Shown here: piece after piece, positions 33,944 through 42,589 of the stretch
How positions within the stretch are numbered: the stretch's first letter is position 1
How the letters are laid out: the number at the start of each line of letters is the position of its first letter
Assembly (NCBI RefSeq): GCF_014337195.1
Contig: NZ_CP060634.1
Location: 2,480,001-2,544,000 of the forward strand
DNA from: Qiania dongpingensis
GTDB taxonomy: Bacteria; Bacillota; Clostridia; Lachnospirales; Lachnospiraceae
Direction: 5' to 3'
DNA: 64,000 nt
Program-made: the position numbers and the translations under genes
The notes under the pieces: generated by a model
Seen by the model: only the letters and a program-made list of their open reading frames with translations
What the model was told of the DNA's origin: nothing
The model's database searches: none

Positions 33944-34927
33944 ATGGATATGGTGAAGCGCCCCAGGCGTCTGAGAGGCGGAGAAACGCTGAGAAGAATG
34001 GTGCGGGAAACCAGGATGGATAAGGCTTCTCTGGTCTATCCGATGTTTGTGGTGGAAGGAAAGGGAATCCGGCATGAGATTCCTTCCATGCCTGGTCAGT
34101 ATCATTATAGTCTGGATATGCTGCCGGCGGCTCTGGAGGAAGCAGCAGATGCGGGAGTTTCCAGTATTATGCTGTTTGGGATACCAGACAAAAAGGATGA
34201 GCTCGGCAGCGGCGCCTATGACCGGGACGGAATCATTCAGAGGGCGCTCAGGACCGGGAAGGATACGGTGCCGGAGCTCTATTATATCACCGATGTCTGT
34301 ATGTGCGAATATACCTCCCACGGACACTGCGGCGCCTTGTGTGGCCATGATGTGGACAACGACGCGACTCTCCCTCTTTTGGCGAAGACGGCGCTGTCCC
34401 ACGTACAGGCGGGGGCCGACATGGTCGCGCCTTCCGATATGATGGACGGAAGAGTAGGAGCGATACGGGAGACGCTGGATAAAAATGGATATGTGAATAC
34501 GCCGATCATGTCCTACGCTGTGAAATATGCGTCTGCCTTTTACGGCCCTTTCCGGGAGGCGGCGGATTCCGCCCCCAGCTTTGGGGACAGGAAGACCTAT
34601 CAAATGGATTTCCACAATGTAAAAGAGGGGATAAAGGAAGCACTTTTGGATGTGGAGGAGGGAGCCGATCTCGTCATGGTGAAGCCGGCCCTTTCCTATA
34701 TGGATGTGATACGGAGAGTCTCAGAGACGGTCCATGTGCCGGTGGCGGCCTACAGTGTGAGCGGAGAATACGCAATGATAAAGGCGGCCGCTTTAAAGGG
34801 CTGGATCAAGGAAGAGGCCATTGTATGTGAGTCGGCTGCTTCCATATACCGGGCCGGCGCGGATATCCTGATCACCTATTATGCGAAAGAGCTGGCAAGA
34901 TATATGGACGAGGGCAGGATCGGATGA
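33944..34927 (+). CDS. hemB: Delta-aminolevulinic acid dehydratase (porphobilinogen synthase)
   Basis: 327 residues. It condenses two 5-aminolevulinates to porphobilinogen. Metal-binding cysteines lie in CMCEYTSHGHCGALCG (zinc-type enzyme). The Schiff-base lysines are in SYAVKYASAFYGPFR and LVMVKPALSYMD. ATG 33944 follows GAAGGAGGAAAAAGG. The longer frame from 33902 would overlap the preceding gene and add 14 non-family residues. Confidence 0.96.
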   Translation: MDMVKRPRRLRGGETLRRMVRETRMDKASLVYPMFVVEGKGIRHEIPSMPGQYHYSLDMLPAALEEAADAGVSSIMLFGIPDKKDELGSGAYDRDGIIQRALRTGKDTVPELYYITDVCMCEYTSHGHCGALCGHDVDNDATLPLLAKTALSHVQAGADMVAPSDMMDGRVGAIRETLDKNGYVNTPIMSYAVKYASAFYGPFREAADSAPSFGDRKTYQMDFHNVKEGIKEALLDVEEGADLVMVKPALSYMDVIRRVSETVHVPVAAYSVSGEYAMIKAAALKGWIKEEAIVCESAASIYRAGADILITYYAKELARYMDEGRIG

Positions 34928-34955
34928 AGGACTCAGAGAGAAGAGGAGACAGGAT

Positions 34956-36233
34956 ATGAGCATATCGGAGCAATTATTTGAAAGGGCGAAACGTGTGATT
35001 CCCGGCGGCGTCAACAGTCCGGTCCGCGCATTTCAGGCGGTGGGAGGAAACCCACGTTTTATTGCCCATGCAGAAAAGGAAATGATCACGGATGTGGACG
35101 GGAATACATATATCGATTATATTGGCTCCTGGGGACCGATGATCCTCGGACATAACCATCCGGCCATCAAGGCCGCCGCCATGGCAGCGGCTGAAAAAGG
35201 CCTGAGCTTTGGAGCCAGCTGTCCGGCGGAGGTGGAGATGGCGGAGCTCATCTGTGAGATGGTGCCTTCCATTGAACTGATCCGGATGGTGAACTCCGGG
35301 ACGGAAGCAGTGATGTCCGCTCTCCGAGTGGCCAGAGGATATACCGGGAAAAGCAAGGTGATAAAATTTGAGGGCTGCTATCACGGACACAGCGACGGGA
35401 TGCTGGTAAAGGCAGGGTCCGGAGTGATGACCAGTGGAGTGCCGGACAGCGCCGGAGTGCCGGAAGGCTGTGCCAGAGATACCCTGACGGCAGTCTATAA
35501 TGATATGGAGAGCGTACGAACGCTGTTTTCGGAATGTCCTGGGGAAATCGCGGCGGTGATCATTGAGCCGGTGGCGGCCAATATGGGCGTGGTGGCTCCC
35601 AAGGAAGGGTTTCTGGAGGAACTGCGCCAGGTTTGCACGGAGCAGGGGGCGCTGCTGATCTTTGACGAAGTGATCACCGGTTTCCGGCTTGGCTTTGACG
35701 GCGCACAGGGATACTACGGAATCGAGCCGGATATGACCACCTTTGGGAAGATCATCGGCGCAGGCATGCCGGTGGGGGCCTACGGCGGACGGCGGGATAT
35801 CATGGAAATGGTGGCTCCCGTGGGAAATGTTTATCAGGCGGGCACCCTCAGCGGGAATCCGGTAGCCATGGCCGCGGGACTTGCACAGCTTCATATATTG
35901 AAGGATCATCCTGAAATTTATCGGAATATGAATGAAATGGGCGAATATTTCCGGAATGAGCTTCGGGGAATCGTATCCAGAAGCGGCGCTCCGTGCCAGG
36001 TGAACGGCGTCGGTTCCCTTTCCTGCCTGTTTTTCACCGCGGAGCCGGTCACGGACTACCGTTCCGCGAAGACAGCGGATGTAAAGGCTTTCGGAGAATA
36101 TTTCCGCTATCTTCTGAGCCATGGTATTTATGTGGCTCCGTCTCAGTTTGAAGCAGTATTCATGTCCAGCGTTCATACAAGGGAGGATGTGGACAAAACG
36201 CTGTCGGTGATCGAGGATTATTGGAGGAAATAA
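34956..36233 (+). CDS. hemL: Glutamate-1-semialdehyde 2,1-aminomutase
   Basis: 425 residues, PLP-dependent. It converts glutamate-1-semialdehyde to 5-aminolevulinate. VIPGGVNSPVRAF is the standard N-terminus. EGCYHGHSDGMLVKAGSG, LIFDEVITGFRLGFDGAQ and TTFGKIIGAGMPVGAYGG (PLP Lys) follow. ATG 34956 follows AGAGGAGACAGG. It is the last gene of the tetrapyrrole unit, closed by the terminator at 36304-36338. No hemE, hemN or hemH is present, so the cluster supplies uroporphyrinogen III and precorrin-2 for siroheme or B12 rather than heme here. Confidence 0.97.
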   Translation: MSISEQLFERAKRVIPGGVNSPVRAFQAVGGNPRFIAHAEKEMITDVDGNTYIDYIGSWGPMILGHNHPAIKAAAMAAAEKGLSFGASCPAEVEMAELICEMVPSIELIRMVNSGTEAVMSALRVARGYTGKSKVIKFEGCYHGHSDGMLVKAGSGVMTSGVPDSAGVPEGCARDTLTAVYNDMESVRTLFSECPGEIAAVIIEPVAANMGVVAPKEGFLEELRQVCTEQGALLIFDEVITGFRLGFDGAQGYYGIEPDMTTFGKIIGAGMPVGAYGGRRDIMEMVAPVGNVYQAGTLSGNPVAMAAGLAQLHILKDHPEIYRNMNEMGEYFRNELRGIVSRSGAPCQVNGVGSLSCLFFTAEPVTDYRSAKTADVKAFGEYFRYLLSHGIYVAPSQFEAVFMSSVHTREDVDKTLSVIEDYWRK

Positions 36234-36303
36234 GAGCAGCAGGTATCTGCCCCGGGAAATGGCGAACGGAGAGCGGACAGATAATAGAAAGAGAAACGTT
36301 CAG

Positions 36304-36340
36304 AAGGCGGCCGTCGTTTGGGAAATGGCCGCCTTTTTAA
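36304..36340 (+). terminator. Intrinsic terminator between hemL and the M24 peptidase
   Basis: AAGGCGGCC (36304-36312) pairs perfectly with GGCCGCCTT (36327-36335) and a TTT tail follows. The AGGAGG of the next gene begins only about 6 nt later. Confidence 0.8.
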
Positions 36341-36355
36341 AACAGGAGGATTTAC

Positions 36356-38146
36356 ATGGCAAAACAGGAATTGGAGCTGCTCAGGGAGCTGATGAAGAAA
36401 AAAGGCGTGGATATCTGTCTGATACCCACGGCGGATTCCCATGAATCGGAGTATCCAGGCGCTCATTTTGCAGCCAGGCGGTATCTGTCCGGATTTACCG
36501 GATCCGCAGGCACCCTGGCAATATCGGCGGACTGGGCCGGATTATGGACAGACGCCAGATATTTTCTGCAGGCGGAAGCGCAGCTTAAAGGCAGCGGGAT
36601 TACATTATATAGGATGGGGGAAGAGGGAGTGCCCGCTCTGGAAGAGGAAATTTCGGCGCGCCTTCCCCATGGCGGTACGCTGGCTTATGATGGGACTGTA
36701 GTCAACCGAAGACTGGGAATAGGCATGCGCCGGTCGGCAGAACAGAAATCCGGCCGGATCCTTTTGGAGGATCTGCCGGGAGAGATATGGGCAGACCGGC
36801 CGCCGCTGTCCTCGGAACCTGTGTTTGAACTGGATATCCGGTATGCGGGGCAGACCAGGACAGATAAGATACGGAGAATCAGGGAGCAGATGGAAGCAGC
36901 CGGGGCGGAGGCACATATTCTGACAACTTTGGATGACATCGCGTGGCTCCTGAACCTGCGCGGCAGCGATGTTCCCTGCAATCCGGTATTCATGAGTTAC
37001 TGTGTGCTGACATTGTCGTCCGTGTATTTATTCATACAAGAAACGGCTGTCTCTCCGGAGCTTAGAGCAAAGCTGGAGAGGGACGGCGTCGAGCTGAGAG
37101 AGTATGATACATTTTATAAAGCAATTCCGGCCGTCTGCGGCGGAAGGACTGTCATGCTGGACAGCAGAAAGGTGAACGAGCAGGTATACGGAGCTTTGAA
37201 ACCGGAGCAGAGTATCGTAGACTGCCCGAATCCTTCGGAGCTTTTGAAGGCCGTTAAAAATAAAACGGAGGCAGATAATCTCAGAGAGGCCCACAGAAAA
37301 GACGGGATCGCGGTCACCAAATTTCTTTACTGGCTGAAAAAACAGATAGGCCGGGAGGAAATCACGGAGCTGTCGGCGGCGGAATATCTGGAGAGCTGCC
37401 GCAGAGAACAGGACCATTATCTGGAGCCCAGCTTTACGACGATTGCGGCGTACGGTCCGAACGCCGCAGTGGTGCATTACAGCGCGACGAAGGAAAGCTG
37501 CGCGGTACTCAGACCGGAAGGGTTTTTCCTGGTGGATTCCGGAGGACAGTACCTGGAAGGAACCACGGATATCACCAGGACCGTTGTATTGGGGAATATA
37601 ACAGAAGAACAGAAAAAGCATTTTACGGCTGTACTGAAAGGGATGCTGGCCCTCGGCGGCGCTCGTTTCCTGCAGGGATGCAGAGGGATTAATCTGGACT
37701 ATCTGGCAAGGGAGCCTCTCTGGGCCATGGGGCTGGACTATAAGCACGGCACCGGACACGGAGTCGGGTATCTGCTGAATGTTCATGAGGCTCCCAATGG
37801 ATTCCGCTGGAAAATGGTCCCGGAACGGGTGGACAGCGCGGTACTTAAGCCGGGGATGGTGACCTCCGATGAACCTGGTGTTTATCTGGCTGGTAAATAC
37901 GGCATCCGCACAGAGAATCTGCTTCTGTGCACAGAGGCGGAAAAGACAGAATACGGACAGTTCCTGGAATTTGAATTTCTGACCATGGTCCCCATAGATT
38001 TAGACGGGATAGACAGAGAAGAAATGCGGCCAGAGGATATAGACAGGCTGAACCGGTATCATAGACAGGTGTACGAAACCCTGTCGCCATATTTTAAAGG
38101 GGAGGAGCTTGCGTGGCTGCGGGAGGCCACCAGGCAGCTGGTGTAA
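36356..38146 (+). CDS. Xaa-Pro aminopeptidase (M24 family, three-domain type)
   Basis: 596 residues, the long cytosolic aminopeptidase P form with two N-terminal creatinase-like domains (about 5-305) and a C-terminal pita-bread metallopeptidase domain (about 310-535). The metal ligands are seen: Asp in LVDSGGQYLEG and TTDITRTVVLG, His in HGTGHGVGYLLNVHE, Glu in VTSDEPGVYL and Glu in EFEFLTMVP. It removes an N-terminal residue before proline, useful for peptide nutrition. ATG 36356 follows CAGGAGG. Confidence 0.95.
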   Translation: MAKQELELLRELMKKKGVDICLIPTADSHESEYPGAHFAARRYLSGFTGSAGTLAISADWAGLWTDARYFLQAEAQLKGSGITLYRMGEEGVPALEEEISARLPHGGTLAYDGTVVNRRLGIGMRRSAEQKSGRILLEDLPGEIWADRPPLSSEPVFELDIRYAGQTRTDKIRRIREQMEAAGAEAHILTTLDDIAWLLNLRGSDVPCNPVFMSYCVLTLSSVYLFIQETAVSPELRAKLERDGVELREYDTFYKAIPAVCGGRTVMLDSRKVNEQVYGALKPEQSIVDCPNPSELLKAVKNKTEADNLREAHRKDGIAVTKFLYWLKKQIGREEITELSAAEYLESCRREQDHYLEPSFTTIAAYGPNAAVVHYSATKESCAVLRPEGFFLVDSGGQYLEGTTDITRTVVLGNITEEQKKHFTAVLKGMLALGGARFLQGCRGINLDYLAREPLWAMGLDYKHGTGHGVGYLLNVHEAPNGFRWKMVPERVDSAVLKPGMVTSDEPGVYLAGKYGIRTENLLLCTEAEKTEYGQFLEFEFLTMVPIDLDGIDREEMRPEDIDRLNRYHRQVYETLSPYFKGEELAWLREATRQLV

Positions 38147-38241
38147 AGATACGGCAACTGTACAGAGGACAAGGTTTAGGGAAACGGAGAAACTTATGAG
38201 GATGGGCAAAATGGTTAGGACTGACTGGGAGAGGAGCTGCC

Positions 38242-38796
38242 ATGCTTTTGATGACTTTTGATACTGAAGAAAGCAGGGATAAGCTCTCGTATTTGTACAA
38301 GACATTTCGCCGGCCGCTGCTTCGTGCGATCAGCAGGTTTGTATCCGATTCGCACTTGGCGGAGGATATTGTGGAACAGGCATTTATTGTCGCCGACAAA
38401 CATTTGGAAAAGCTGGACGTGAATAACCCTTCTGCTACATACGGTTATTTATGGAGAATCGTGGACAGTCAGTACAAGGATTATTTCAGGAGGACTAGAC
38501 GGGAACCTTCTTTAGATGAGATAATGGAGACAAATGAAGAGACCGGAAGCGACTTTGGCGAAGGCAATCCGCTGGAAGAAATCATCCGTATGGAACGGAT
38601 TGATATCGTTAGAGAAGCTTTGAGCGAGTTGCCTGAAAGTGAGCGGCGTGTGTTGGAGCTCTACTTCGTGTCAGAGATGAAATATCACGAAATTGGAGAG
38701 CTTTTAAAGATTCCCACCAGTTCTGTAGGTGTAAAGATCATGAGGGCGAAGGAACACCTGAAAAGAATCTTAGTGAGAAAGGGGCTGACGGAATGA
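38242..38796 (+). CDS. Sigma-70 family (ECF-like) RNA polymerase sigma factor
   Basis: 184 residues. Region 2 is seen in LAEDIVEQAFIVADKHLEKL and YLWRIVDSQYKDYFRR. After an acidic linker, region 4 reads LSELPESERRVLELYFVSEM, then YHEIGELLKIPTSSVGVKIM. There is no region 1 or 3, as in ECF sigma factors. GAGAGGAGC precedes ATG 38242. The gene overlaps the next (ATGA at 38793-38796), which encodes a membrane protein with the layout of an anti-sigma factor. Confidence 0.9.
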   Translation: MLLMTFDTEESRDKLSYLYKTFRRPLLRAISRFVSDSHLAEDIVEQAFIVADKHLEKLDVNNPSATYGYLWRIVDSQYKDYFRRTRREPSLDEIMETNEETGSDFGEGNPLEEIIRMERIDIVREALSELPESERRVLELYFVSEMKYHEIGELLKIPTSSVGVKIMRAKEHLKRILVRKGLTE

Positions 38797-39680
38797 GAAA
38801 ACCGGAGCGTGGCCTTATGAAAAAACCGGAGGAAAGCTGTGTTCAAAATTCCGGAAACGAGATGGAAGGCAAACGAGGCGGTGACAAGGATCAGGATGAC
38901 AATTCTTATCATGCCGATGGAAAGAGTACTTCCGGTGCCGGCGGCGAACAAGAGGATTTGGAAATAAAATTTGAAAACCTCATAAGAGCCGCAGTGCGGG
39001 AAGACGAAAAAGAGTGCTGGGAGGCCATTCAGAAGAGCATAGAAGAAGAGGGTCCTCATGAGTATTCCGCAGAGGAAGAAAAAGAAGTAGAGGCCCGTAT
39101 CGCTCATGTCCGTAAAATGAGAAAGAAAGCGGAAAGGAAAGAAAGAAAAAAGAAACACCGTATCCTGCGTATCATTTCAGCATCAGCAGCCGTATTGGTG
39201 CTGGCGGTGGTGGTACAGTCTGCAATCGTGAAGAGCGTTGACGCCAGTATCGAGACTGTAGTCGATGTAGTGGTGAAGTGGTTTGAAGATCATGTAGAAA
39301 TAAAAAATGAAGTATCGGAGTACTGGACAACAAAATATGATATAGAACCGCCGGAGTATATCCCAAGTGGGTTTGAATTAATAAACACTATAGAATCTCA
39401 AAGTGGAAAGTTGTGGGAGTATAAAAAACAAAATGAGAAGATGATTATTAGTTATGCTTCAATGTTTGAAAGTACACAAGATGAGTTTAATTCTGAGGAA
39501 TATCAAGAAACAGAAGTTGACATATATGGGTATGAAGGTAAGTACTGGATTAGCGATGAATGCAGAGATGTATTACGATGGAACGATAATGAAATAAAAT
39601 ATAGTATAGAAGCCGATATAACTTTAGATGAAATGAAAAAAATTGCAGAAAGTTTTATGGATTATCGTAATAATTATTAA
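38793..39680 (+). CDS. Membrane-anchored anti-sigma-like protein with DUF4367-type domain
   Basis: 295 residues. A hydrophilic N-terminal cytoplasmic part (about 1-120) is rich in Glu/Lys. One membrane helix follows (IISASAAVLVLAVVVQSAIV, about 124-144), then an extracellular C-terminal domain. This domain has EPPEYIPSGFEL, YEGKYWISDECRDVLRW and SIEADITLDEMKKIAESF, the DUF4367 pattern. The start overlaps the sigma stop by 4 nt, so the pair are co-translated. By analogy it holds the sigma factor inactive until an envelope signal is sensed (inference). From about 39300 the base composition becomes clearly AT-richer than in the first half of the gene. Confidence 0.82.
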   Translation: MRKPERGLMKKPEESCVQNSGNEMEGKRGGDKDQDDNSYHADGKSTSGAGGEQEDLEIKFENLIRAAVREDEKECWEAIQKSIEEEGPHEYSAEEEKEVEARIAHVRKMRKKAERKERKKKHRILRIISASAAVLVLAVVVQSAIVKSVDASIETVVDVVVKWFEDHVEIKNEVSEYWTTKYDIEPPEYIPSGFELINTIESQSGKLWEYKKQNEKMIISYASMFESTQDEFNSEEYQETEVDIYGYEGKYWISDECRDVLRWNDNEIKYSIEADITLDEMKKIAESFMDYRNNY

Positions 39681-39739
39681 AGAAAAGTCGTTGAATAAAT
39701 AGAGGGCTAGAAGGCTAGAAAACAGGAGGAACATTAAAA

Positions 39740-40207
39740 GTGAAAAAGCATTATTGGTTATGTTTAATGTGTATAGTTTTGTTAAGTAGTTTCTCATTAG
39801 TTACATATGCTTCTGAAGATGAAGGCGTTGTCATTGACGAAAGCGGTGTAACTACGGAAGATCCCATTCGTTATGATTTGATTGGACCTTCTCCCAGATG
39901 GGCATATATCAGCAATACTTCGTTATCGTTGTCATATAATGGATCCGGTGCAGTTTGTTATGTGTATATTTCAGGAATGAATAATTGTACTAAAATAACA
40001 GGTGATTTGATTTTATACAAAAAGTCGGGTTCTAGTTTTACTAGACTGATTACTTGGTCGGGGCTGACAACTACAGGAGACTACCTTTCAAGAGAAAAAG
40101 AATATGCCGTCTCTCGTGGTTATACCTATAAACTAGTATTCGACGGAACTGCTTATGGTACTACCGGCTCAGAACCTATTTACTTGAGCACAGAGTCGAC
40201 ATTTTGA
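39740..40207 (+). CDS. Small secreted protein, DUF6147-like
   Basis: 155 residues from a GTG start with AGGAGG 9 nt upstream. Signal peptide MKKHYWLCLMCIVLLSSFSL with YA-S cleavage. The mature protein is predicted beta-rich: SLSLSYNGSGAVCYVYISGM, then TGDLILYKKSGSSFTRLITW. It contains two Cys that could form a disulphide. It recalls DUF6147 proteins; I am moderately sure. It lies 59 nt after the anti-sigma gene and is AT-rich. It is therefore a likely member of the sigma/anti-sigma regulon. The rest of the gap to 40366 shows only a small GACGGC/GCCGTC hairpin and no gene. Confidence 0.75.
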   Translation: MKKHYWLCLMCIVLLSSFSLVTYASEDEGVVIDESGVTTEDPIRYDLIGPSPRWAYISNTSLSLSYNGSGAVCYVYISGMNNCTKITGDLILYKKSGSSFTRLITWSGLTTTGDYLSREKEYAVSRGYTYKLVFDGTAYGTTGSEPIYLSTESTF

Positions 40208-40365
40208 TCAAAACATTTAGCTATCCCTCTAATACGACATGATTTTGTAGCAACATTTTTATTACCTTGCCTCATTCTCCACCGTGGTTTTCTATTTTTC
40301 CGCGGAGGGAGTTGAGTGACGGCTAAGCCGTCGCCGCCGGCCTTAACCTCATCTCACCGGCGGCA

Positions 40366-40411
40366 TATAAAAAGGCTGTCAGCCGTGTAGCATACACGCC
40401 TGACAGCCTTT
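40366..40411 (-). terminator. Terminator of the minus-strand XRE gene
   Basis: AAAGGCTGTCAG (40371-40382) pairs with CTGACAGCCTTT (40400-40411), with an inner CGTGTA/TACACG stem. On the minus strand it ends in TTTTT (to about 40366). It may also stop plus-strand transcription of the secreted-protein gene, though with a weak T-run. Confidence 0.85.
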
Positions 40412-40430
40412 CCCCTCTTAGACAGGACAT

Positions 40431-40877
40431 TTATTCTTTATATCTGGAATCATCATCTGGATATTCATCGGACTTTGATACGATTGGAGCATTGGAACTT
40501 TGCCTCAGGACATCCAAGGTCTGTCTTAAAATTTTCTCACAAATTTCACATTCTTCTTCTGTGCAGGTTTCCAATATCTCCCAAAGAGAATCTTTTGACG
40601 AAACGGGATGGTCCGTATGGTATGGGCTTTCTGGTTCGGCTACGGAATCCGGAGCCTCTTTCCATTCCCTTCCAAAATACAATTCATCCAGGCCGACGCC
40701 AAAATAAGTACAGAATTTCCAGGCAGAACGAAGAGACAGAGGCTTTCTCTCTCCTTCGATATCGCTGATATAATCAGCGGAAGTACCGATCGCTTCTGCC
40801 AGCTGAGACTGGGATAATCCCCACAAGCTGCGAAGCCGCTGGATTTGTTCTCCGGCATTTTGCTTTTGTTGACCCAT
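40431..40877 (-). CDS. XRE-family transcriptional regulator
   Basis: 148 residues. Helix-turn-helix at about 10-62: IQRLRSLWGLSQSQLAEAIG, then TSADYISDIEGERKPLSLRS. It is followed by an acidic, Ser/Pro-rich C-terminal region with no known ligand domain, including CTEEECEICEKILRQTL. The ATG at 40877 has AAAGGGGAA upstream; a longer frame to 40979 is AT-rich and lacks a ribosome site. The target is unknown. Confidence 0.87.
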   Translation of the reverse strand: MGQQKQNAGEQIQRLRSLWGLSQSQLAEAIGTSADYISDIEGERKPLSLRSAWKFCTYFGVGLDELYFGREWKEAPDSVAEPESPYHTDHPVSSKDSLWEILETCTEEECEICEKILRQTLDVLRQSSNAPIVSKSDEYPDDDSRYKE

Positions 40878-41107
40878 ATATTCCCCTTTATCGTTGCTGA
40901 AAATGGAACATTGATTGTTTCCGGCGATTTGTTTTTTATTACGGCTATTCTGCTTCCACAGGATATTAAATATTCTCATATATGAGAAATGGAATGAAAA
41001 GAATGGATTAATACGTATAAAACAAGAACGAATTAAGCAGAATTATGTTATAATAAAAAGGAAGTGCGCTTTTTAGGAACGCATCCGCGCAAGGAGGAAC
41101 ACAGCGA

Positions 41108-41398
41108 ATGGAGAATTATGAACTTCAGGCCTGGCTTTGGCCCCAAAAAGGGAAAGAGACACAAGTGAAAAACTGGGAGGAAGGTTCTTTACTGACTATT
41201 CTGCGCCGGTATGATACGATTTCTGAGTGGGAATTGGTGGAAATCACAGGATCTGGCGGAGGAATCGTTCCATGCGACGTACAGACAGCGGCCAGTATCC
41301 TGGATTGGCTGGATGAAGGCGCTCATGTGACCTGTACTCTGCTGAAAAAAGAGGAGAACGGCCGTATTCTGGTCAGCTTCGAAAAAGACTCTTGGTAA
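41108..41398 (+). CDS. Small protein of unknown function
   Basis: 96 residues, no signal peptide or membrane helix. The sequence has beta strands (ELQAWLWPQ, HVTCTLLKKEENGRILVSFE) and looks like a small globular cytoplasmic protein. AAGGAGG lies 11 nt before ATG 41108. A TATAAT at 41049-41054 is the likely -10; no good -35 is seen. It precedes the unusual ABC-ATPase gene by about 200 bp on the same strand, which may mean common transcription. I do not recognise the family. Confidence 0.7.
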   Translation: MENYELQAWLWPQKGKETQVKNWEEGSLLTILRRYDTISEWELVEITGSGGGIVPCDVQTAASILDWLDEGAHVTCTLLKKEENGRILVSFEKDSW

Positions 41399-41604
41399 AA
41401 GTCTACAGGAAAACGGATGAAAGTACGGAGCCGATTGGCGGTTGTGAGAACGGGTGTACAAAGTTGCTAAAGAGTAAAAAGGCTTTTTGTGGATTTCGGT
41501 CATGGCTTTTTACAGGGCGATAGGATATGATGAATTTAACTGTCTTGGAACAAAGCATCAGGGCTGGAGAAGCACAGAAATATACGATAACGGGAGGCTG
41601 GCGA

Positions 41605-42579
41605 ATGGCAGATATTTCATTCCGGAATGTGACGAAGACATTTCCCAACGGAAAAGCGGCAGTGAAGAACTTCAATCTGGATATTGCAGACGGGGAATTC
41701 CTGGTACTGACAGGTCCCTCAGGTTCCGGAAAGGTGACGGTGCTGCGGATGATCGCAGGCATGGAGCCGGTCAGCGGGGGTGAGCTGCGGATTGACGGTG
41801 AGCTTGTGGAAGATGGAAAGATACAGAAGCGGAATGTGGGGATGATCTTTCAGCATTTTACTTTGTATCCGGGTATGACGGTGTATGATAATATGGCGTT
41901 TGCCATGAAGCTTCGCCGGGTGCCGGAAGAAGAGATACGCCGGGCAGTGGAGGAGACTGCGGCGTTGTTCCGGATAGAAAAGCTGCTGTCCTGTTATCCC
42001 AGGGAACTCACGGAGCTGCAGAAGCAGTATGTGGCCATGGCAAGGGCACAGGTACACCATCCGGAGGCGTTCTTACTATTGGATCTTTTGGGGAATCTGG
42101 AATTTTCAGCCAGGGCGAAAGCCAGGAACCGCCTTAAGGAATTATACAAAGAGCTTGGCACTACGCTCATCTATGTGACGGATAATGCACAGGAAGCGGC
42201 CCATATGGGCGCGCGTACCGTCGTGATGCATCACGGACAGATCGAACAAGCAGGAACTGTGGAGGAGCTTTTGGAATCTCCGTGCAATCTGTTCGTGGCA
42301 CAGTTCATGAATGAACCGGGATTTTACACCAGTGAAGTAAAGATTGTAAAGGGCCATACCGCTGTGGAGGCCCTGGGAGATAAATTCAGCCTGGATGTGC
42401 CGTCAGAATGGGTGCCGAAGCTGGAACGGGCCGGCTGTATCGGCCGCAGAGTTCTGATGGGCTATACGGTCACGGCGGGTAATGTTCCAGAGGATGAGGA
42501 CATGCCGGAGGAAATGGCCCCGGAGCCGGACTCCAAGGTGTTCTTTTTCGACAAAGAAACAGAAAAAGTTATTGTGTAA
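41605..42579 (+). CDS. Catalytically degenerate MsmK/MalK-like ABC ATPase homologue
   Basis: 324 residues from ATG 41605 (GGGAGG upstream; family-like start MADISFRNVTKTF). A longer in-frame start at 41527 is possible. The fold matches sugar-importer ATPases through residue about 230, but the catalytic residues are altered. Walker A is GPSGSGKVT, with Val44 in place of the Mg2+-binding Ser/Thr. The signature LSGGQ is replaced by LTELQ (135-139). Walker B ends LLLDLLG, so the catalytic Glu is Leu161. The D-loop SNLD is GNLE. The switch-loop His is Asp193 (YVTDNAQEA). Only the Q-loop Gln83 and the Lys43 remain. The frame is intact over 975 nt, with ordinary codon use and its own terminator. No permease is adjacent. 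It is probably a non-hydrolysing, perhaps regulatory, pseudo-ATPase. Confidence 0.85.
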   Translation: MADISFRNVTKTFPNGKAAVKNFNLDIADGEFLVLTGPSGSGKVTVLRMIAGMEPVSGGELRIDGELVEDGKIQKRNVGMIFQHFTLYPGMTVYDNMAFAMKLRRVPEEEIRRAVEETAALFRIEKLLSCYPRELTELQKQYVAMARAQVHHPEAFLLLDLLGNLEFSARAKARNRLKELYKELGTTLIYVTDNAQEAAHMGARTVVMHHGQIEQAGTVEELLESPCNLFVAQFMNEPGFYTSEVKIVKGHTAVEALGDKFSLDVPSEWVPKLERAGCIGRRVLMGYTVTAGNVPEDEDMPEEMAPEPDSKVFFFDKETEKVIV

Positions 42580-42589
42580 TATGCGCAAT

